From: Semisulcospira habei
Lineage: Eukaryota; Mollusca; Gastropoda; Semisulcospiridae
Assembly (NCBI GenBank): GCA_036245525.1
Contig: BTPG01000004.1
Span: 47,798,823-47,862,822, forward strand
Length of the DNA stretch: 64,000 nucleotides
Direction: 5' to 3'
The notes beneath the pieces are model-generated. The model was not told the DNA's origin and did not search any database. It saw only the letters and a program-made list of their open reading frames with translations. This document shows, piece after piece, positions 10,978 to 22,621 of the stretch. Positions within the stretch are counted from its first letter, which is position 1. Each line of letters begins with the position of its first letter. The position numbers and the translations under genes are program-made.

Positions 10978-11185
10978 TTCATTCAGCCCGGGCGCACGTA
11001 TTTCCCAAATTTGGGAGGCACCATCTAATGACTATGCACCTGTTGCAGGCGATGGATCGACCATAATTCAAGGGTAGTGCCAGATTAGCTTGGCGCCTGT
11101 CGGCGCCGAGCTAATCTGGCACTACCCTTGAATTATCATGGTCAACCCATCTCCTGCTGAAGTGCGTCAGGGCTGAATGGGTTAA
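10974..11185. mobile_element. TTAA hairpin MITE, copy 5 (type A)
   Basis: Ends are TTAATTCATTCAGCCCGG and AGGGCTGAATGGGTTAA. The hairpin (about 11060-11140) has well-matched arms with AGTGCCAGATTAGCTTGG. The first TTAA (10974-10977) is also the last of copy 4. Confidence 0.78.
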
Positions 11186-11382
11186 AGCTCTATACATCAG
11201 TTTTATGGTGGCATAGAAGCTCCAGGAAGGTAACACATTTAATTCCTCATGTTCTTATCAATATTCTCTGTTGTTCAGGGCCATGCCATTAGTACAACAT
11301 AAATTCATGTATGGAGGTGGGATCTTGGGTGCTATATTCAGTGCGATGAGTACAAGCTTTCATTTCCATTGCCATGACTTAC

Positions 11383-11502
11383 AGGTGGCTGCTGTTGCTG
11401 CTGTAGCATAAGGGACTGTTGGTATCCCAGGACCTCCTTTTGATGTTCCAACATCTGGGTCTGAAGCGCTACCTTGCGGGCTAACTCCTGGTCCAATTCA
11501 GA
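11383..11502 (-). CDS. glutamine-rich coiled-coil gene, exon 5
   Basis: A CTTTAG acceptor and a GTAAGT donor enclose 120 nt, phase 0 at both ends. The exon reads SELDQELARKVALQTQMLEH, continues with QKEVLGYQQSLMLQQQQQPP, and has the heptad-like spacing of a coiled coil. It is preceded in phase by the 21-nt exon at 13024-13044. Confidence 0.78.
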
Positions 11503-12220
11503 CTAAAGAGACACAAACAAACAAAACAGGGTTTGTACCATTTCCATCTCTTCCTTCCTTTAACCATCCATCAGTGATTTGTGATGGTCAGATTTTCCAT
11601 CTGAACAACTGTACAGGCATTTACACCAAAAGTATATGAAGCAAAAATTGGATCAACATACAGACTGGGACTGAGCATAAACTAACTGCAAAAACAAAAA
11701 TGTCCATTGTAATCTTGACCAAAAAGGCAATGAACTGAACTGAACTGTCTTTATTTTTTAAAGGATAAAGACAGCAGGCATGCAGACCTTTTTCACGTCT
11801 GTTGTTAACATTTTAAAATATAACAATAGGAAAGGTAAGACAAATAAAAGTAAAATTATTTTGCGTACACACACAATGTGGACTTGTGACTGTTAACATC
11901 ATGTCATTTATGTGTTAAGACTCTTTTACTAGTAGTAGTATGTGTGAGGACAAAATAGGTGGTGAGGCCTTTGCAAATGTCCTTTCCTCAAAAAGTTTAA
12001 TTACTTTATGGGTCTGTTATGCATGCCAATTTTCCTACAAATCATTCATCATAGCAATAGAAAATCTCTTTAAACTTTGGTAATTCATCCAGTTGTTTAT
12101 TAAAAGAATTTATGCTAGGTGCTTTTTTTTAAATGAAACTGGTAAATCATTCCCAAACAATAGCAACTCTGTTAGAAAAACAAAACTTCTGCAGGTTAGT
12201 GTTGCAATGCCGTCAAAGAT
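11503..12220. other. intron without recognised features
   Basis: AT-rich sequence between two exons of the glutamine-rich gene. No exon, tail or inverted repeat stood out. Confidence 0.4.
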
Positions 12221-12311
12221 TTTCCCCTCAGAGTAGTGCTGACAGATCTTGCCAGAGTGATACCCTCTGAACTCTGGCGTTGTTCTATAGCGACGGGCCC
12301 CTCTTGTAAAT

Positions 12312-12456
12312 AGTGTTGATGGAATTTGCCGGAGCGATGCCCTCTGAACACTATAGTGACAGGCCATTCCCCCACCCCTCCCCTCTTGGGGCCTGTCGCT
12401 ATAGTACAGCGCCTGCATTCAGAGGGCGCTGCTCCGGCAAAATCCATCAACACTAA
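12312..12456. repeat. foldback element with TAGTGTTGATGG ends
   Basis: Arms 12312-12365 and 12389-12456 are imperfect reverse complements. They run from TAGTGTTGATGG through CCGGAGC, CCCTCTGAA and CTATAG to GGCC on each side of a C-rich loop. A third, more diverged copy of the arm lies just upstream (about 12230-12300). This looks like a small MITE or a foldback formed by inverted duplication. Confidence 0.65.
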
Positions 12457-12534
12457 AAGAGCAGCTTTGACAGTTTACGTTGCCGAAAGACATTATTTCC
12501 CTGTACCAACTTCGGGTTTGAAGCTGAAAATAGT

Positions 12535-12590
12535 GGGTTTTTTTTTTTTTTTTTATGTTTCTTTTTGTGTTTTTTTTTTTTTTTTTTGGT
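12535..12590. repeat. poly-T rich tract
   Basis: Two runs of about 17 and 18 T separated by ATGTTTCTTTTTGTG. Low-complexity sequence; the open frames reported over it are artefacts. Confidence 0.8.
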
Positions 12591-12599
12591 GTGGGGAGG

Positions 12600-12780
12600 G
12601 GGGCGTGGGGCAAAATATGGCCATTTTAGCCTATTTCTGAGCCCCATCACCTAGACATTCGAGAGAGGTCACTGAAATTGGTATGGTTAGAAAGTTCTTG
12701 TCGCAAACTATCCTTGGACAATGTTTGAAAACTTCAAACGGTTTGTATTCTTGTGGTTCTGTGGTAGGCACAGTACACTG
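12600..12780 (+). repeat. R dispersed repeat fragment
   Basis: Carries AAAATATGGCCATTTTAGCC, GAGAGGTCACTGAAATTGGT and TATCCTTGGACAATGTTTGA, all R motifs in the plus orientation. Confidence 0.55.
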
Positions 12781-13023
12781 TGCATGTTACCGTGTTACAG
12801 TTCAGTTTTTTATGTGACAGTCATGGCTGCATGTCCTGAAGTCCATCTGAAAAGATGAGAAGTAAAAAAAGTAACCTGTTTAAGCCATCAGAAGAGTTTC
12901 TTCCCCTATTCTTTCCTGCATGTAACGGCCACTTTTTCTCAGTCCCTTGGGTGGCTATCATAGACAGATTTGATTGTATTAAGTTTATGTTTTTATGGTT
13001 TAGCACCTGGAGCATGAACTCAC

Positions 13024-13044
13024 CTTGCCTCCGCTTTCATCACC
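13024..13044 (-). CDS. glutamine-rich gene, 21-nt microexon (exon 4)
   Basis: A long pyrimidine tract and TTCCAG acceptor precede GGTGATGAAAGCGGAGGCAA(G), followed by GTGAGTTC. The exon encodes GDESGGK, phase 0 on both sides. It fits between the ends of the exons at 18997-19028 and 11383-11502, which is the main support for such a short exon. Confidence 0.65.
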
Positions 13045-13979
13045 CTGGAAAAAAAAAGCAAGACACAGATTGAGAAGCATGTTATTCAAGAATTTTCTTT
13101 GTAAGCAGGGTTAATTTTAAGATGACCAAAATATAACATATCATTAGGAAGAGGCAAGTCAGTGGCATTTTTAAAGTATGTAACACATTTACACCAATAA
13201 AAACAATGAAAATATAAAGCAATTTATTATGTCTACCTACTGACTCTTTACACTTGTTTCACTGGCACAGCTCTATCATACTATGAGATAATGACCCTAT
13301 TTTCCCGTTATCAAGGCAACAGGAGGCTTCTTATCACCCCTGATGTTGGCATCAGGATAAAAAGCCTCTACTTAACACCCACTATCAAGGCAAAGAATGA
13401 TATTTGATAAGGTCTCAATGACAGTACTTGTGAAGCAAACTTTTTTCCCCAAATATGGCTTTGGCCAATCACATTTCTCAAAATGAACACGTCCTATCCT
13501 TCTTTCAGTCAAAACCGCTGTGCACAAAAAAGAAGGTAAATAAACAATTTAGGGGTAACGTGACAAAAACAGCTGTATGCAGGTGTCATGCAATACCTTT
13601 TGTACTGATTTTCATACCAAAAAATAACTCAAAATGTGAAACATAATATCAACAACAGAAAGTTAAAAACACAGGCACCCTCTGTACGCTGTATGTGGCT
13701 TGAGTCAAAATGGCAGCATAACCACAAAAAGACCCAAAAACGCAACAAAAAAATATATGCATGTGTTACGTAAAACCTATGGTTACAATTTTATCCAAAT
13801 ATGATAAACTACACAATGCCCAGACACAAATTTTGAAGTGTAACCTTTCCCTAGGCACTGGGCAAAGGGAGGTAACTGATAGTTGAAAGCACTGAGAGGT
13901 GTGTCCCCCAAACTTCTGCATTTAATGTTTTACAGAATGATAAACACAAATAAGCACATGTAACTGTTTCATAAAATCA

Positions 13980-15800
13980 AAGGTTTCCATTTATTCCTTC
14001 TAACAAGAATGGCAAAGCCCTTAACACTCATGTGCATGACCGATCAACATAATTAATCTAGGCTTTGTGACCTTGACCTTTCCTACGGGTCAGTGAAAAA
14101 AGCAAGCATTTTAACTTTAAGGGATGGCTTTATAATCTGTGTTTTCTCAAAATTTACACATTTTTCACTTGTGTCAACCTCCCATGCCCCTTGACCTTTG
14201 TCAGTAAGGAACCAAATTAGTATGCATAGAAAGGTCTTATCATCAGCTACCTTTCTGCTAAATTTTGGTTTAAAAGTTTTTGCAAAAATCCTAATAAAAT
14301 AAAATTCTACCAAAAAATTGACATTTTTTACATCATTTGCTGATTTCTTGATCTTATCAGGTATATCTCTGTACCAGGCTCAAGATGGAAGTTGTAAACA
14401 GCATTTGAGAGAAAAAAAGTCAACAAGAAAGGCAAAGCCATTATGGCTCACATCTGTGACCGATGCACATGTGTGACCTTTGTGACAATAAGCAAAGGGC
14501 TGGCTTCTGCACCAGCGAAATCCAGTTTTCTCCAAATGTAAGCATATTTCACATATCTGTCAAACCTCCATGACCCTTGCGATGAGTAGACTAAATTAGT
14601 ATGCATAGAAATGTCTTGCCATCAGCAAACTTCATACCTAAATTTGATTGAAAAGTTTGCAAAAACTTTGATAAAAACTACAATTCTAACAAAAATTGGC
14701 ATTTTCCACACATTTACCAACCTCTTGTGACCCTTGACCTTTCCATGGGGTCATTGAAATTAATATGCATAGAGAGAGGTTACTCAAATTGGTATGTTTA
14801 GAAAAGTATTGCCACAAAGTATCCTTGGGTAAGGTTTGAAGACTGAATAGTCTCCGAGAAAATGCCAATGTTAAAGTTTATGCTGGCCAACGGCCGGCCG
14901 AACATTGGCCCAGAACATAATCGCTTTTGCTTTGCAAATGAGCCAAAAATAGCTATTTGTGACCTATTTCCTGATCTCTTGTGACCCGTGAACATTCCGA
15001 GGGGTCATCCAAATTAGTATGCATTGGAAGGTCTTACCATCAGGTTGTACCATGTTTGGGTTTGAAGGTATGAATAGTATTTGAGAAAAAACATCTTTTG
15101 TCAAAATACGGCTATTTTTTTTTTACCTATTTCCTGATCTCTTGTGACCATTGACCTTTCCGAGGGGTCAACTAAATTAGTATGCATAGAATTAGAAAGT
15201 TCTTAGCACCAGGTATCTTTGTACCAAGTTTGGGTTTGAAGTTATGAATAGAATATATGAGAAACATAAATTCCTGATCTCCTGTGACCCTGATCTTTGA
15301 CAGAGGTCACGCAAATTGGTACAGTATGTTTAGAAAGGTCTTGTATCCTTGGGCCAAGTTAATTGAAGACTGTGATTTGAATAGTCTCCAAGAAAATGCC
15401 AATGTTAAAATTTTCCATGGACGCCGGCAAACGGATGGATGACCACTGGCCAAGAACATACTCACTTTTGCTCACCAACCATACTACTGGAATCCCATGA
15501 TTCATGTGGGAAAGATTGAAAACGCAGTCTAACTTCATTCAGGCACATGTGGGATAAATCCCTATGAACAAAGGCATAGACTCCCATGAGCCCCTGAGAC
15601 CGCACAGTAAAATCCCTCTCTTGCTTTGGCGTAGGCACGGTGAGCTCTGCTATTTTACCAAATAAATTCATAACATAAAAAGTTGCGAGTTTGATGTAAG
15701 GCACCGGTAGGTCTTTAAAAAGGCCTCACGACAAGGTCCCCTTGAGACAAAATAGCCTGTGGCTTTAGCAATCTCCAAGAAAATGCCAATGTTAAAGTTT
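13980..15800 (+). repeat. R dispersed repeat, long composite block
   Basis: Successive diverged R units are recognised by AAATTAGTATGCATAGAAAG, GGTCTTACCATCAGG and TTGACCTTTCC-type sequences. It starts near ATGGCAAAGCCCTTAACACT and is cut at 15800 by the insertion whose right border is at 18861. Short open frames inside are not supported as genes. Confidence 0.7.
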
Positions 15801-18800
15801 TAAAGGGGCACACCCGACCTTTTTTAAGGTTTCAGTTCGTAAAAAGCTTTTACTGGGCTTCAGTATACATACCCACTTAGACAGTGACCCACCAAATGCA
15901 TTCTTTCGTCCATTCAAAGCAAAAAGAGGCCCACCGGAATCTTCTGACGGATATGTAAAAAGATTGCTTCTGATAGGCGATGGTAGCTGACATCATATCT
16001 ACTCTATACGCCTTAGGTCATCTGCATAATTATAACCAATCAGAGACAAGATGGCGGATGAACCAGCGAAGAAAAAAAGAAAGTATCATCAAGTCGCGCC
16101 GACAATGACAGACTCGGAATTGAAGAGAAGAAAGAGGAAGAGAGACAAGATACCCCTAAGTAGAATTGACATCGGACAAGGGAATATGGACATGTGGCAA
16201 TGCGTAAAGCAAGAGCTTGGCTTGACTACCCACCCGGAATTTGTCAGTCACTTTCCTGCTGAATCAGTAAGTAATCTACGGTCTTTGTCAATCTTCCTAT
16301 ATTTCTGCGAGCGCTAGTGATTTTTAGATTTCATGATCTTCAGTAGAATTTATCTCCTATTGATTTCGCAAGATTTTAAACCTGTTTTATCATATAGTTA
16401 CAAGCTAGTTATCACATTTTATGCTGCAGAGATCTGAAATGAACTACGGTGTGGTTGTAACAGGTTTTTGTCTGTGCCAGCTCTCATTCACTCGATTCAG
16501 AGAGGTAGTGTTTCTGCTACGAGGGTAAATTTGTCATTTCTAATGATGCTTTACGTAGACCTCTACGTGTGAGACGTGAAATTGACTGCAGTGCAGAAAG
16601 TCGGTATAATTACCAATGTTCTGTTTTAATGACGGGAAGATGGTGCGTGTTTCCGAGGGGTAAACTGAGGACCAAGGTCAAACTAGGCAAAGTGGACGCA
16701 GCGCTCGCTTTCCGAGCGCAAACACACAAGCCCTACGTGCGCTACTGTAAGCACGATCATTACTAGTACAATACTTTTAGCAGGTCAAGTGGAACCTGCA
16801 TTGTTATTTTGACAGCATAGCGAGTACGGAAGGTTTATTCTACTTTTGGGTGAAAAATTACGTAAAAGGGATGCTGGAGAACATCAGTACATGTGTACAC
16901 TGGCATGTGTACATCACACTGATGACCTCTTGACCTGCTGCAGTATTGTGATACACTGATAGCCAGGTTCTGTCTTGTGACGTAGGCTCATAAATATGCA
17001 TATTAATTCAAAACAAGGCCGCTGCAGACAATAAATTTGCAACTCGGGTACAAAAACAATACACCCTCCAAACGATGAATTTCGACATTTGGCTTTGTAT
17101 TTACATCATGGTTCGGCATCCTGTCTCGGAAGACAATGGAGTATGCGCTTGCTGGGTCAGTCACTGGAGTGACCTCTCCAGTGCGCAAGCCTGGGCGAAG
17201 TGTATGGAGATCCTGGGATGCCCAGTCGTCAAGATCCCCCTCTCGGCCTCGCTGATGTATCCAAAGGAATGCAAAGCAGTACGTTTGGCATCAGTTTGGC
17301 TGCAGGAGCTGCCAGAACAGTGCGTGAATACAGGCAGCTGTCTGCCTTCGGGGCTCCACTCCTGATTTGAAGGGTTTACTTCCCCACGCGCCGTTGGATC
17401 CTACCTGATCTCCTCCGTCCTCTAGCCGTTGGCTGTCAGAAACAGCTCATCCGCCTAGTGGTGCAATGTGAACACCACATTGAGGACTAAATGAAACGGG
17501 GTCAGTGAGACAGCGGTAAAATGCGGTGGGAGGGCCTTCTCAGCCGAGTCAGCGCATTTCACAGCATCTAGTTTTCTCTCTCCGAGTACTCCGCAGTTTT
17601 TGTTAGTTGTTAACCTTTTTCACTCGTGGATTCGATTTGGTTTGTTATCACGAAAAACACTTCTTCCAATTTTATCCGAATTTTTCGAAGTTTTGTGGTG
17701 AAAGGTGCGAGGTTGCGACCGTGGGTGAAAAACCTCTCGCGATGAAAATCAGTGAGCCTGAGTGACCTCTTGCCTCATTCCGAGTCGCCATTTTGTTTTA
17801 GGGTGTGCGAGTGTGGTTCTCCCTCTGCTTTGGACGCGCGAAGCTTCTGGTCGATAAAAGCGCTTTGTAAGTCTGGACGAAATTCTAAGTCGACTGTATC
17901 ATGTCACAAAGGGTAATACCAAAATGTCCAAGAGAACGTTTCGTACGGCAGGTCAAAAAAGCTGCGCCACGTTCCCATGTAAACACATGTGCAGGCCTGT
18001 GATTTCGGACCTTACAGCTTCAGCCGTAAGGTCCAAAATCAAAGACCAGCACACTTACATTGTATAACATTCTTGTTATGAATCCGGCAGCCAGCTGTTT
18101 CGACGACCGATTTCCCCAGTCGTAAGCGGTAATGGTAAAAGTCCAATTGTGTTACAAACTGATTGCTTTAGTAGCCTAGGAAATAGGCACTTGGTGTTCT
18201 ATCCAGTCAAATGGATTGCTTTTATGGCAGTGTCGTTTTTCCAACGCTTGCATGAGAACCGCCCCAGGCGAATTCCGAGGAGAAACCCCCTGTTGCACTA
18301 TGGACACGTAAAACAACTGAAGTCCAGTGATGGTTTTCTCTCGTGTTTATTTCAATATAAAGAGCATTGCCTGGGGTTGGGCAAGACCAACCACAGACTA
18401 CAATTCGGTCGTTCTCTCACTAGTCGCTCTCTCTTCTACTTTCGTCCATCTCTCTCACTCTCCTTTACTCTCCATCTCTCTCTCGTTCTGTCTCTCGTTG
18501 TGTGTGTGTCCCCCAGTATGTGTATACCCTCGCCCTTTTCAATCATCTTCCCACTTAGGGCCAGCCCCTCGTTTAGGGCCGCTCCCGTTACGTGATTAGG
18601 GCGTCCCCGCGTGCCGACGGTCCCGTTAATTAGATGCCATCCATTTCCCATATAGTAACAGTTTCCGGAGGGCCCACCCGTTATCTTGATTAGGGCTGCC
18701 CGGCGAGTCCGGTAGTTACATGCAGACGCTGACCATATGTTACGTGACCGGAAACTACATCCGGATGAACACAAAGGATCCATACACATAATGCAAGCAG

Positions 18801-18860
18801 TATCTGTTGCAGACAGTTTTCTGACTGTGTTGAGATGCTTGATCCTGGGGGAATATAACT
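15801..18860 (+). mobile_element. unclassified 3.06-kb insertion with 9-bp target duplication
   Basis: Identical TTAAAGTTT copies at 15792-15800 and 18861-18869 flank this block. R-repeat sequence resumes across them, from AATGTTAAAGTTT on the left to TTAAAGTTTACC on the right. The termini (TAAAGGGGCACACCCG and the complement of CCTGGGGGAATATAACT) do not form an obvious terminal inverted repeat. A plus-strand exon-like ORF at 16051 is the only coding candidate. A 9-bp duplication is known for MULE-type transposons and some others, but the class remains open. Confidence 0.55.
16051..16267 (+). CDS. possible first exon of an unidentified protein
   Basis: An ATG in the context AAGATGGCGGATG starts MADEPAKKKRKYHQVAPTMT, followed by a very basic segment (LKRRKRKRDK) that could act as a nuclear localisation signal. 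Then comes an acidic and hydrophobic part, MWQCVKQELGLTTHPEFVSH. A good donor (TCAGTAAGTAA) follows codon 72, so the exon probably ends at 16267. No downstream exon was identified. It lies near the left end of the unclassified insertion and may be its gene. Confidence 0.45.
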
Positions 18861-18996
18861 TTAAAGTTTACCACAGCCGGATGGGAGGATGACACACTGA
18901 TAGATCATGGATGGTATTATACATACTCACTTTCATTGTCACATGTACACCAACAAAGTCTAAAAGTAAAAAGAGATATTCAAGAACTGTGTTTAC

Positions 18997-19028
18997 CATA
19001 ATAGCTCCTGGTGGCATTTCTTGAAATC
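18997..19028 (-). CDS. glutamine-rich gene, 32-nt exon (exon 3)
   Basis: A TTTTCAG acceptor and GTAAAC donor bound 32 nt. Completed by one G from the preceding exon it reads GFQEMPPGAIM, then joins GDESGGK in frame. Its small size makes it tentative on its own; phase agreement with three neighbours supports it. Confidence 0.6.
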
Positions 19029-19150
19029 CTGAAAACAAACAAAACAGCTCAAAATGTTAACAGCTCACAAAAATGTTATAACAGCTCACAATTAGTCACT
19101 GTATGTGCTTGTGTGCATGTTGGACATCTACTGACCTGTCGCACCATAAA

Positions 19151-19270
19151 CCTTCTCTTACATTTTTGTTTGGCTTTCAATGCTTAACAGTGAACGTCAT
19201 TTACTTACACCCTTCTCTTACATTTTTGTTTGGCTTTCAATGCTTATCAGTGAACGTCATTTACTTACAC
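19151..19270. repeat. 60-bp tandem duplication
   Basis: Two 60-bp units (19151-19210 and 19211-19270) differ at about one base. Each begins CCTTCTCTTACATTTTTG and ends CATTTACTTACAC. A CA/CT microsatellite follows to about 19330. Confidence 0.9.
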
Positions 19271-19330
19271 ACATATACATGCACGCACACAAACACACAC
19301 ACACTCTCTCTCTCTCTCTCTCTCTCTCTA

Positions 19331-20497
19331 AAACACAAAACACACAAAATATCATAAACATGTGCATTATCAAATTCCTACTAGTTTGCAGTGAATGCAT
19401 AATGTACTAAAATAAAGTTCAAGAAACAGATTATATCATGTTGGTGCAAGTACACGCTCTTTTATTCATTTTTATAAACTGGGTTTTTATTAATTTTTAC
19501 AAACTGGGATTTATCTGCCCTGCAACACGCTACATTGTGTGGCTGGATATTCAGTTTTAAAAAAACGGACTTTATTCATCATGATACAACTTTACAAGCA
19601 GCTGGGTTTGTCCACTAAACTAAGATGGCAAAGCCCTTATGGCTCACGTGTATGACAAATGCAAAATTTTGATAAAACTAAAATCCCTTTTAAAAACGGA
19701 TATATTTCCAACGTCTATTGACCTATTGTGACAGTGTGACAGCTGGCCAACAACAGCAATATTAAGTGTACTAGACTAGAGATTTTGCTAAACATTGGAA
19801 CTACATTTCAATTATTTCCTGCATGATAGTTTTGATTAAAATGAAAGAAAAAAAAACACAGATGAAAGGAAAAACCATTAATACACAATGGCATATAAAT
19901 CAGTTTCTGGTTAGTCCTGTTGTTTTTTTTACAAGATGGAGTTTTCATGAGGTGCTAGCAATGTGCCCAGGTAACGTTTACTGTAAAAGGCATTAAATAG
20001 TGTATTGGTCTATGTTGTTAGTTAGTGCCTTCCGCCATGTAGCTGCTGCATGTCTGCCAGTGGCTTTTCATGACTGATATGCACAAGAGAAAAAAATGCC
20101 GCTGCATGCATGAACTACAGTTAAACATGCCAATCATTTTTTAAAAAAAATGTCCGACCTTGCACTTATGCGTACAAATCTCCAAAGATACAAATTCTTG
20201 CTGTAATCCAGGAAGTCACTTATCACAGTACAACCCTTCTAGAAGTTTGCACTTAATCGCAGAAAATGTTCACATTTAGTGACACTGAATCATAAACACA
20301 AAGTGTTAATGAGAGGAGGGGTTCAACACTCAAGGATGGCAAAAAATTAATTTGAACTTCAGTTTCATTTTTATTGGTCATTCTGCATGTTGAAATCTTA
20401 GCACCTTCCTGCACTTGGTGAAGTAATGAAAGATGATGTTGTTTCAGGACATGAACAAGACATTTTGCTTAGTGCCTAATGCAAGAAGAGCGTTTTA
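19331..20497. other. intron sequence with a short R fragment
   Basis: Around 19620-19740 the text AAGATGGCAAAGCCCTTATGG and a CACGTGTATGACAAATGC segment match the R repeat start. The rest shows no exon with splice sites and no clear repeat ends. Confidence 0.4.
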
Positions 20498-20711
20498 TTA
20501 ACTCATTCTACCCCAGACACGCCACAGCAAGATAAGGATCGACCATGATAGTTCAAGGGTGATGCCAGAATAGCTTGGCGCCTATGGGCGCCAAGCTATT
20601 CTGGCATCACCTTTGAACTATCATGGTCGATCTGTGTCCTGCGCTGCAATGCAGTCTTCAGAGAACAACGGCAAAATTTGGGGATTTCGGTGATGGGGTA
20701 GAATGAGTTAA
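20498..20711. mobile_element. TTAA hairpin MITE, copy 6 (type A outer, AATAGC arms)
   Basis: Ends TTAACTCATTCTACCCC and GGGGTAGAATGAGTTAA form an almost perfect terminal inverted repeat. The hairpin near 20547-20625 uses GCCAGAATAGCTTGGCGCC with a matching second arm. It combines a type A frame with the arm variant otherwise seen in type B. Confidence 0.82.
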
Positions 20712-21329
20712 CAAAGGATTAAAACTGTGTTTGTATAGTTTTGTTACTGGCCATTTGATGTAAGTTGAAGTCACAGGAGGCTATAGTAAGGCACAAAACA
20801 TATACTTTGTGAAAAGTAAATGTCATTCACACTTTATGCAAATGCAAACTTCAAATACACTCTCAAATAAAACACCATGAAGGATCAAGGTCACTTAAGA
20901 CCATTTAGTATTTGGTGAAGGGTTGGAACAGAAAGTAATTAAATGGGCAGGTGATTCAGAGGCATGACAACAGGGCTAGTATACATATATGTTTTGGATT
21001 ATGGACTTATCCCAAGGTAGGATCACAACAAAAATATTGTGTAGGTAATTCTGAAGGTATCATGTTTACAAGTATATTGGTATCAACCTATCTGAAAGCA
21101 GTCATTGCAGATTTTCTTTCAGGAACTTGAAAACGTAGCTTTAAGTTCTAGTTACATTTGTTCTTGCACAGCTCTGTGCACCACCACTCTGCTTTCTCTG
21201 CCAAGTTCAGAGTCCATGTTTCAATGTTGCAGAACAAGATGTGACCATATCAAATCAGTGGGATTGTCATCTAAAAATAGAAAAATGTTATGTGGCCTCT
21301 TCCAGAAACTATAAAAGAATATGACCTAA

Positions 21330-21506
21330 TTAACCCATTCAGCCCTGATGCACTACAGCAGGAGATCCATGGGTCAACCATAATTCAAGCTAATCTGGCA
21401 TTGCCCTTGAATTATCAGGGTCAATCCATCTCCTGCAACTGGTGCATAGTCATTAGATGACGCCTCCAAAATTTGGGAAATACGGCCATCGGGCTGAATG
21501 AGTTAA
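21330..21506. mobile_element. TTAA hairpin MITE, copy 7 (type A, one arm deleted)
   Basis: Outer ends TTAACCCATTCAGCCC and GGGCTGAATGAGTTAA are intact. The first arm jumps from AATTCAAG directly to CTAATCTGG, removing most of one arm and the loop, so the hairpin can no longer form. Confidence 0.78.
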
Positions 21507-21560
21507 GTACCTCAGAAAGTTTGGTGCTTTTATCCTTTGTCCTGATCTTGTTAGGATAGG

Positions 21561-22320
21561 TTGATTGATTGTACATTGCTTAACGTCCCGACAGCAACAA
21601 GGCTTTCTCAGGACGTGCCTGCACTGCTTGTGAAAAAAAAAACCCAACTAAACAGAACATTGAATGTATGTCGCCAGCCGGTCAAATACATTAAATAAAC
21701 CTAACACATGGGGCCTAAATAAAGCTAAGACCATTTAGCAACACACATCCAATATCAAGAGCTACAGGCAGTGCAGACAGTAGGGAGAGTTTTAAAAAGG
21801 CAAATACAGGTGAATGGACAAAGAGTAGACAGAAACACATGCCCCAGAATAGAGAGAAAAACCCACCCTGTGGGGCTGACCAGGGTGACCCTGGGAACTA
21901 AAAAATACCTAACCCCACCCAAGTCCCCCAGGGCATTGATTGATTGATTGATTGTACATTGCTTAACGTCCTGACAGCAACAAGGCTTTCTCAGGACGTG
22001 CCTGCACTGCTTGTGAAAAAAAAAATAAACAGAACATTGAATGTATGTCGCCAGCCGGTCAAATACATTAAATAAACCTAACACATGGGGCCTAAATAAA
22101 GCTAAGACCATTTAGCAACACACATCCAATATCAAGAGCTACAGGCAGTGCAGACAGTAGGGAGAGTTTTAAAAAGGCAAATACAGGTGAATGGACAAAG
22201 GGTAGACAGAAACACATGCCCCAGAATAGAGAGAAAAACCCACCCTGTGGGGCTGACCAGGGTGACCCTGGGAACTAAAAAATACCTAACCCCACCCAAG
22301 TCCCCCAGGGCAGACCCGGG
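21561..22320. repeat. 383-bp tandem duplication of a dispersed repeat
   Basis: Two nearly identical units start with GATTGATTGTACATTGCTTA and end with CCACCCAAGTCCCCCAGGGC. The repeated GTACATTGCT is at 21571 and 21954, giving a period of 383. A related, older sequence occurs near 24300-24410. A 30-bp direct repeat with CAGACCCGGGTGGGGT follows at 22312-22350. Confidence 0.85.
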
Positions 22321-22416
22321 TGGGGTCCCCCAGGGCAGACCCGGGTGGGGTTTGTTAGGATAGGGCCATAAGAAACCCAACTACAATAACTCAATTACAG
22401 GTCACAGTTCCCTTAC

Positions 22417-22431
22417 CTTCCCTGTCTTCAC
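22417..22431 (-). CDS. glutamine-rich gene, 15-nt microexon (exon 2) with alternative acceptor
   Basis: On the minus strand two AG acceptors lie 7 nt apart (TTTTTCAG and ACCCCAG) before GTGAAGACAGGGAAG and a GTAAGG donor. Using the second gives a 15-nt exon that keeps frame with the single base left by the exon at 24591-24648, reading CEDREG. Using the first gives 22 nt (22417-22438) and a frame that fits only a different upstream exon. Confidence 0.5.
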
Positions 22432-22621
22432 CTGGGGTCTGAAAAAGTGAAATGAAAAGAGAACTGAGATGCTTGATCACATAAACACACAAAGCATTAT
22501 AAGATAGTAATGTGTATGCTGTCTTTCCACAATCCATATATTCATAACAGTACTTTAATTCATATATATATTATATCCATGTCAATACCCAATACAAAGT
22601 GTTAAGTTTAATGAGATTCCA

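Noticed and set aside
97..11140. CRISPR-like array of repeated palindromes
   Set aside because: The palindromes are kilobases apart, have TTAA borders and are dispersed transposons in an animal genome.
18149..18595. 148-codon plus-strand frame
   Set aside because: Low-complexity Ser/Leu sequence from a CT-rich tract, without splice or family support.
22148..22363. Frame KRQIQVNGQRVDRNTCPRIE repeated in the 383-bp duplication
   Set aside because: It is open in a dispersed repeat, has no recognised motif and is bounded by the duplication, not by splice sites.
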